The translations under genes and the position numbers were made by a program. From CBDAQR01 sp965199055 (GTDB taxonomy: Bacteria > Pseudomonadota > Gammaproteobacteria > Pseudomonadales > Halieaceae): a stretch of DNA of 64,000 nucleotides. Below the pieces are notes generated by a model. It made no database searches and was not told where the DNA came from. It saw only the letters and a list, made by a program, of their open reading frames with translations. The number at the start of each line of letters is the position of its first letter. Position 1 is the stretch's first letter. Location: positions 1,116,001 through 1,180,000 of the forward strand of contig CBDAQR010000003.1 of assembly GCA_965199055.1 (NCBI GenBank). Direction: 5' to 3'. Positions 63,462 through 64,000 of the stretch are shown here, in pieces.

Positions 63462-64000
63462 CTAGATTCGAGTAGCGGTCATGCCGCCATCGATCGTTAT
63501 CGTCTCTCCGTTCACATAGCTTCCGGCACCGGAAACGAGCGCAAGCGCCATCCCCGCCATCTCTTCCGGCAAGGCATGGCGGCCCAGCGGAATATTGCGC
63601 ACCGCCTCTCTGTAGAACGCCTCGTTATCGAACAGGGCGCCGGCAAATGCTGTTTTCGTCAGGCCCGGCAGCAACGCATTGACGCGAATATTGTGGCGCC
63701 CGCATTCAGCGGCGAAAGCGCGCGTCATATTGATAACGGCCGCTTTGGTAATGGAGTAAATGCCCTGCCCGGGGCTGGGTTGCAGGCCGGCCACTGAAGC
63801 CGTATTGAGAATGGCGCCACCGCTGCCCGAACGCATCAGTCGACAGGCCTCGACTGTCATGAAGAAATAGCCCCGCAGATTGACATCGACTGTCTTCTGG
63901 AACGCGTTCAGGTCGGTATCGAGAATGTCCCCAAAATAGGGGTTGGTAGCCGCATTGTTGACCAGGATATCCAGCCTTCCGTGACTCTCACTTATCCGGT
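63462..64000 (-). CDS. Short-chain dehydrogenase/reductase, N-terminus outside the window
   Basis: About 180 C-terminal residues of an SDR; the frame remains open to the right edge. Visible: DILVNNAATNPYFG (NNAG-type motif), VDVNLRGYFFM, the active-site Ser in ILNTASVAGLQPSPGQG with YSITKAA (Tyr-x3-Lys), and the C-terminal GSYVNGETITIDGGMTATRI. This set fits the classical SDR family closely. The ATG at 63860 is internal. The gene leads into the NTF2-like and sulfatase genes. The cofactor-binding end is not seen. Confidence 0.9.
   Translation of the reverse strand, partial: RISESHGRLDILVNNAATNPYFGDILDTDLNAFQKTVDVNLRGYFFMTVEACRLMRSGSGGAILNTASVAGLQPSPGQGIYSITKAAVINMTRAFAAECGRHNIRVNALLPGLTKTAFAGALFDNEAFYREAVRNIPLGRHALPEEMAGMALALVSGAGSYVNGETITIDGGMTATRI

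Noticed and set aside
1..64000. Genomic island or prophage
   Set aside because: No integrase, transposase, tRNA, attachment repeat or phage gene was seen. The catabolic gene density alone does not prove transfer.

Overview
The window reads as a chromosome segment of a marine, aerobic, Gram-negative gammaproteobacterium. Support: RND efflux genes, DcaP-like and other outer-membrane barrels, many lipoprotein lipoboxes, sulfatases, and a dense set of oxidative catabolic enzymes. The gene repertoire resembles the Halieaceae/Cellvibrionales type, but that placement is inference from gene content only. No rRNA, tRNA, CRISPR array, integrase, transposase or phage gene was seen.

Layout: (1) 1-4493, a giant lipoprotein of tandem Ig-like (BIG2) repeats on the minus strand, interrupted by an in-frame TAA. 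(2) 4620-8629, a sulfatase diverging from a symporter fused to a solute-binding domain; the gap holds a sulfatase promoter/operator and four 13-bp palindromes spaced exactly 33 bp apart. (3) 8649-12278, acetoacetyl-CoA synthetase between two barrel proteins. (4) 12360-18395, a DUF389 protein, then a membrane operon (AI-2E-type permease, HlyD adaptor, DUF2955 protein, potassium-channel-like protein). (5) 18408-26162, a frameshifted DcaP-like porin, a lipoprotein with exact 13-residue Trp repeats, and an RND efflux operon with a frameshifted outer-membrane factor. (6) 26225-31860, an SDR diverging from an Fe-alcohol dehydrogenase, molybdopterin oxidoreductase and MFS operon; the gap carries three more copies of the same palindrome, two of them inside a perfect 48-bp inverted repeat. 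(7) 31953-43802, a cytochrome c lipoprotein, an NTF2-like protein, an SDR, a carotenoid oxygenase/P450/monooxygenase operon, a secreted propeller-like protein split by an in-frame TAA, a DUF885 lipoprotein, a phosphotransferase and a CrtI-like oxidoreductase. (8) 43762-50878, a TetR regulator diverging from a sulfotransferase/VOC/flavoprotein/PPIase/HupE/Rieske run. (9) 50868-64000, a PhyH-type dioxygenase with an SCP2-like N-terminus, PPOX and NTF2-like proteins, DUF3604 and PafA-type phosphatase genes, a 33-residue small ORF, aquaporin, cyclase-family hydrolase, HMG-CoA reductase, M20 hydrolase, a second sulfatase, another NTF2-like protein and a truncated SDR.

How the parts may work together: Rieske oxygenase, KstD-like flavoprotein, P450, carotenoid oxygenase, SDRs and NTF2-like proteins suggest uptake and oxidative breakdown of hydrophobic polycyclic or terpenoid compounds (steroid-, carotenoid- or bile-salt-like). 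Sulfatases would desulfate substrates and acetoacetyl-CoA synthetase could handle C4 products. Substrates are inference.

The strongest candidate for something undescribed is the cis-regulatory system: ACCCTCSGAGGGT palindromes in phased arrays (32-33 bp period) at two loci 20 kb apart, flanked by ATGTATA arms, apparently tying a transporter/sulfatase pair to an alcohol/molybdo-enzyme catabolic operon. A second theme is gene decay or consensus error: four genes are broken by a single codon or an inferred single-base change.
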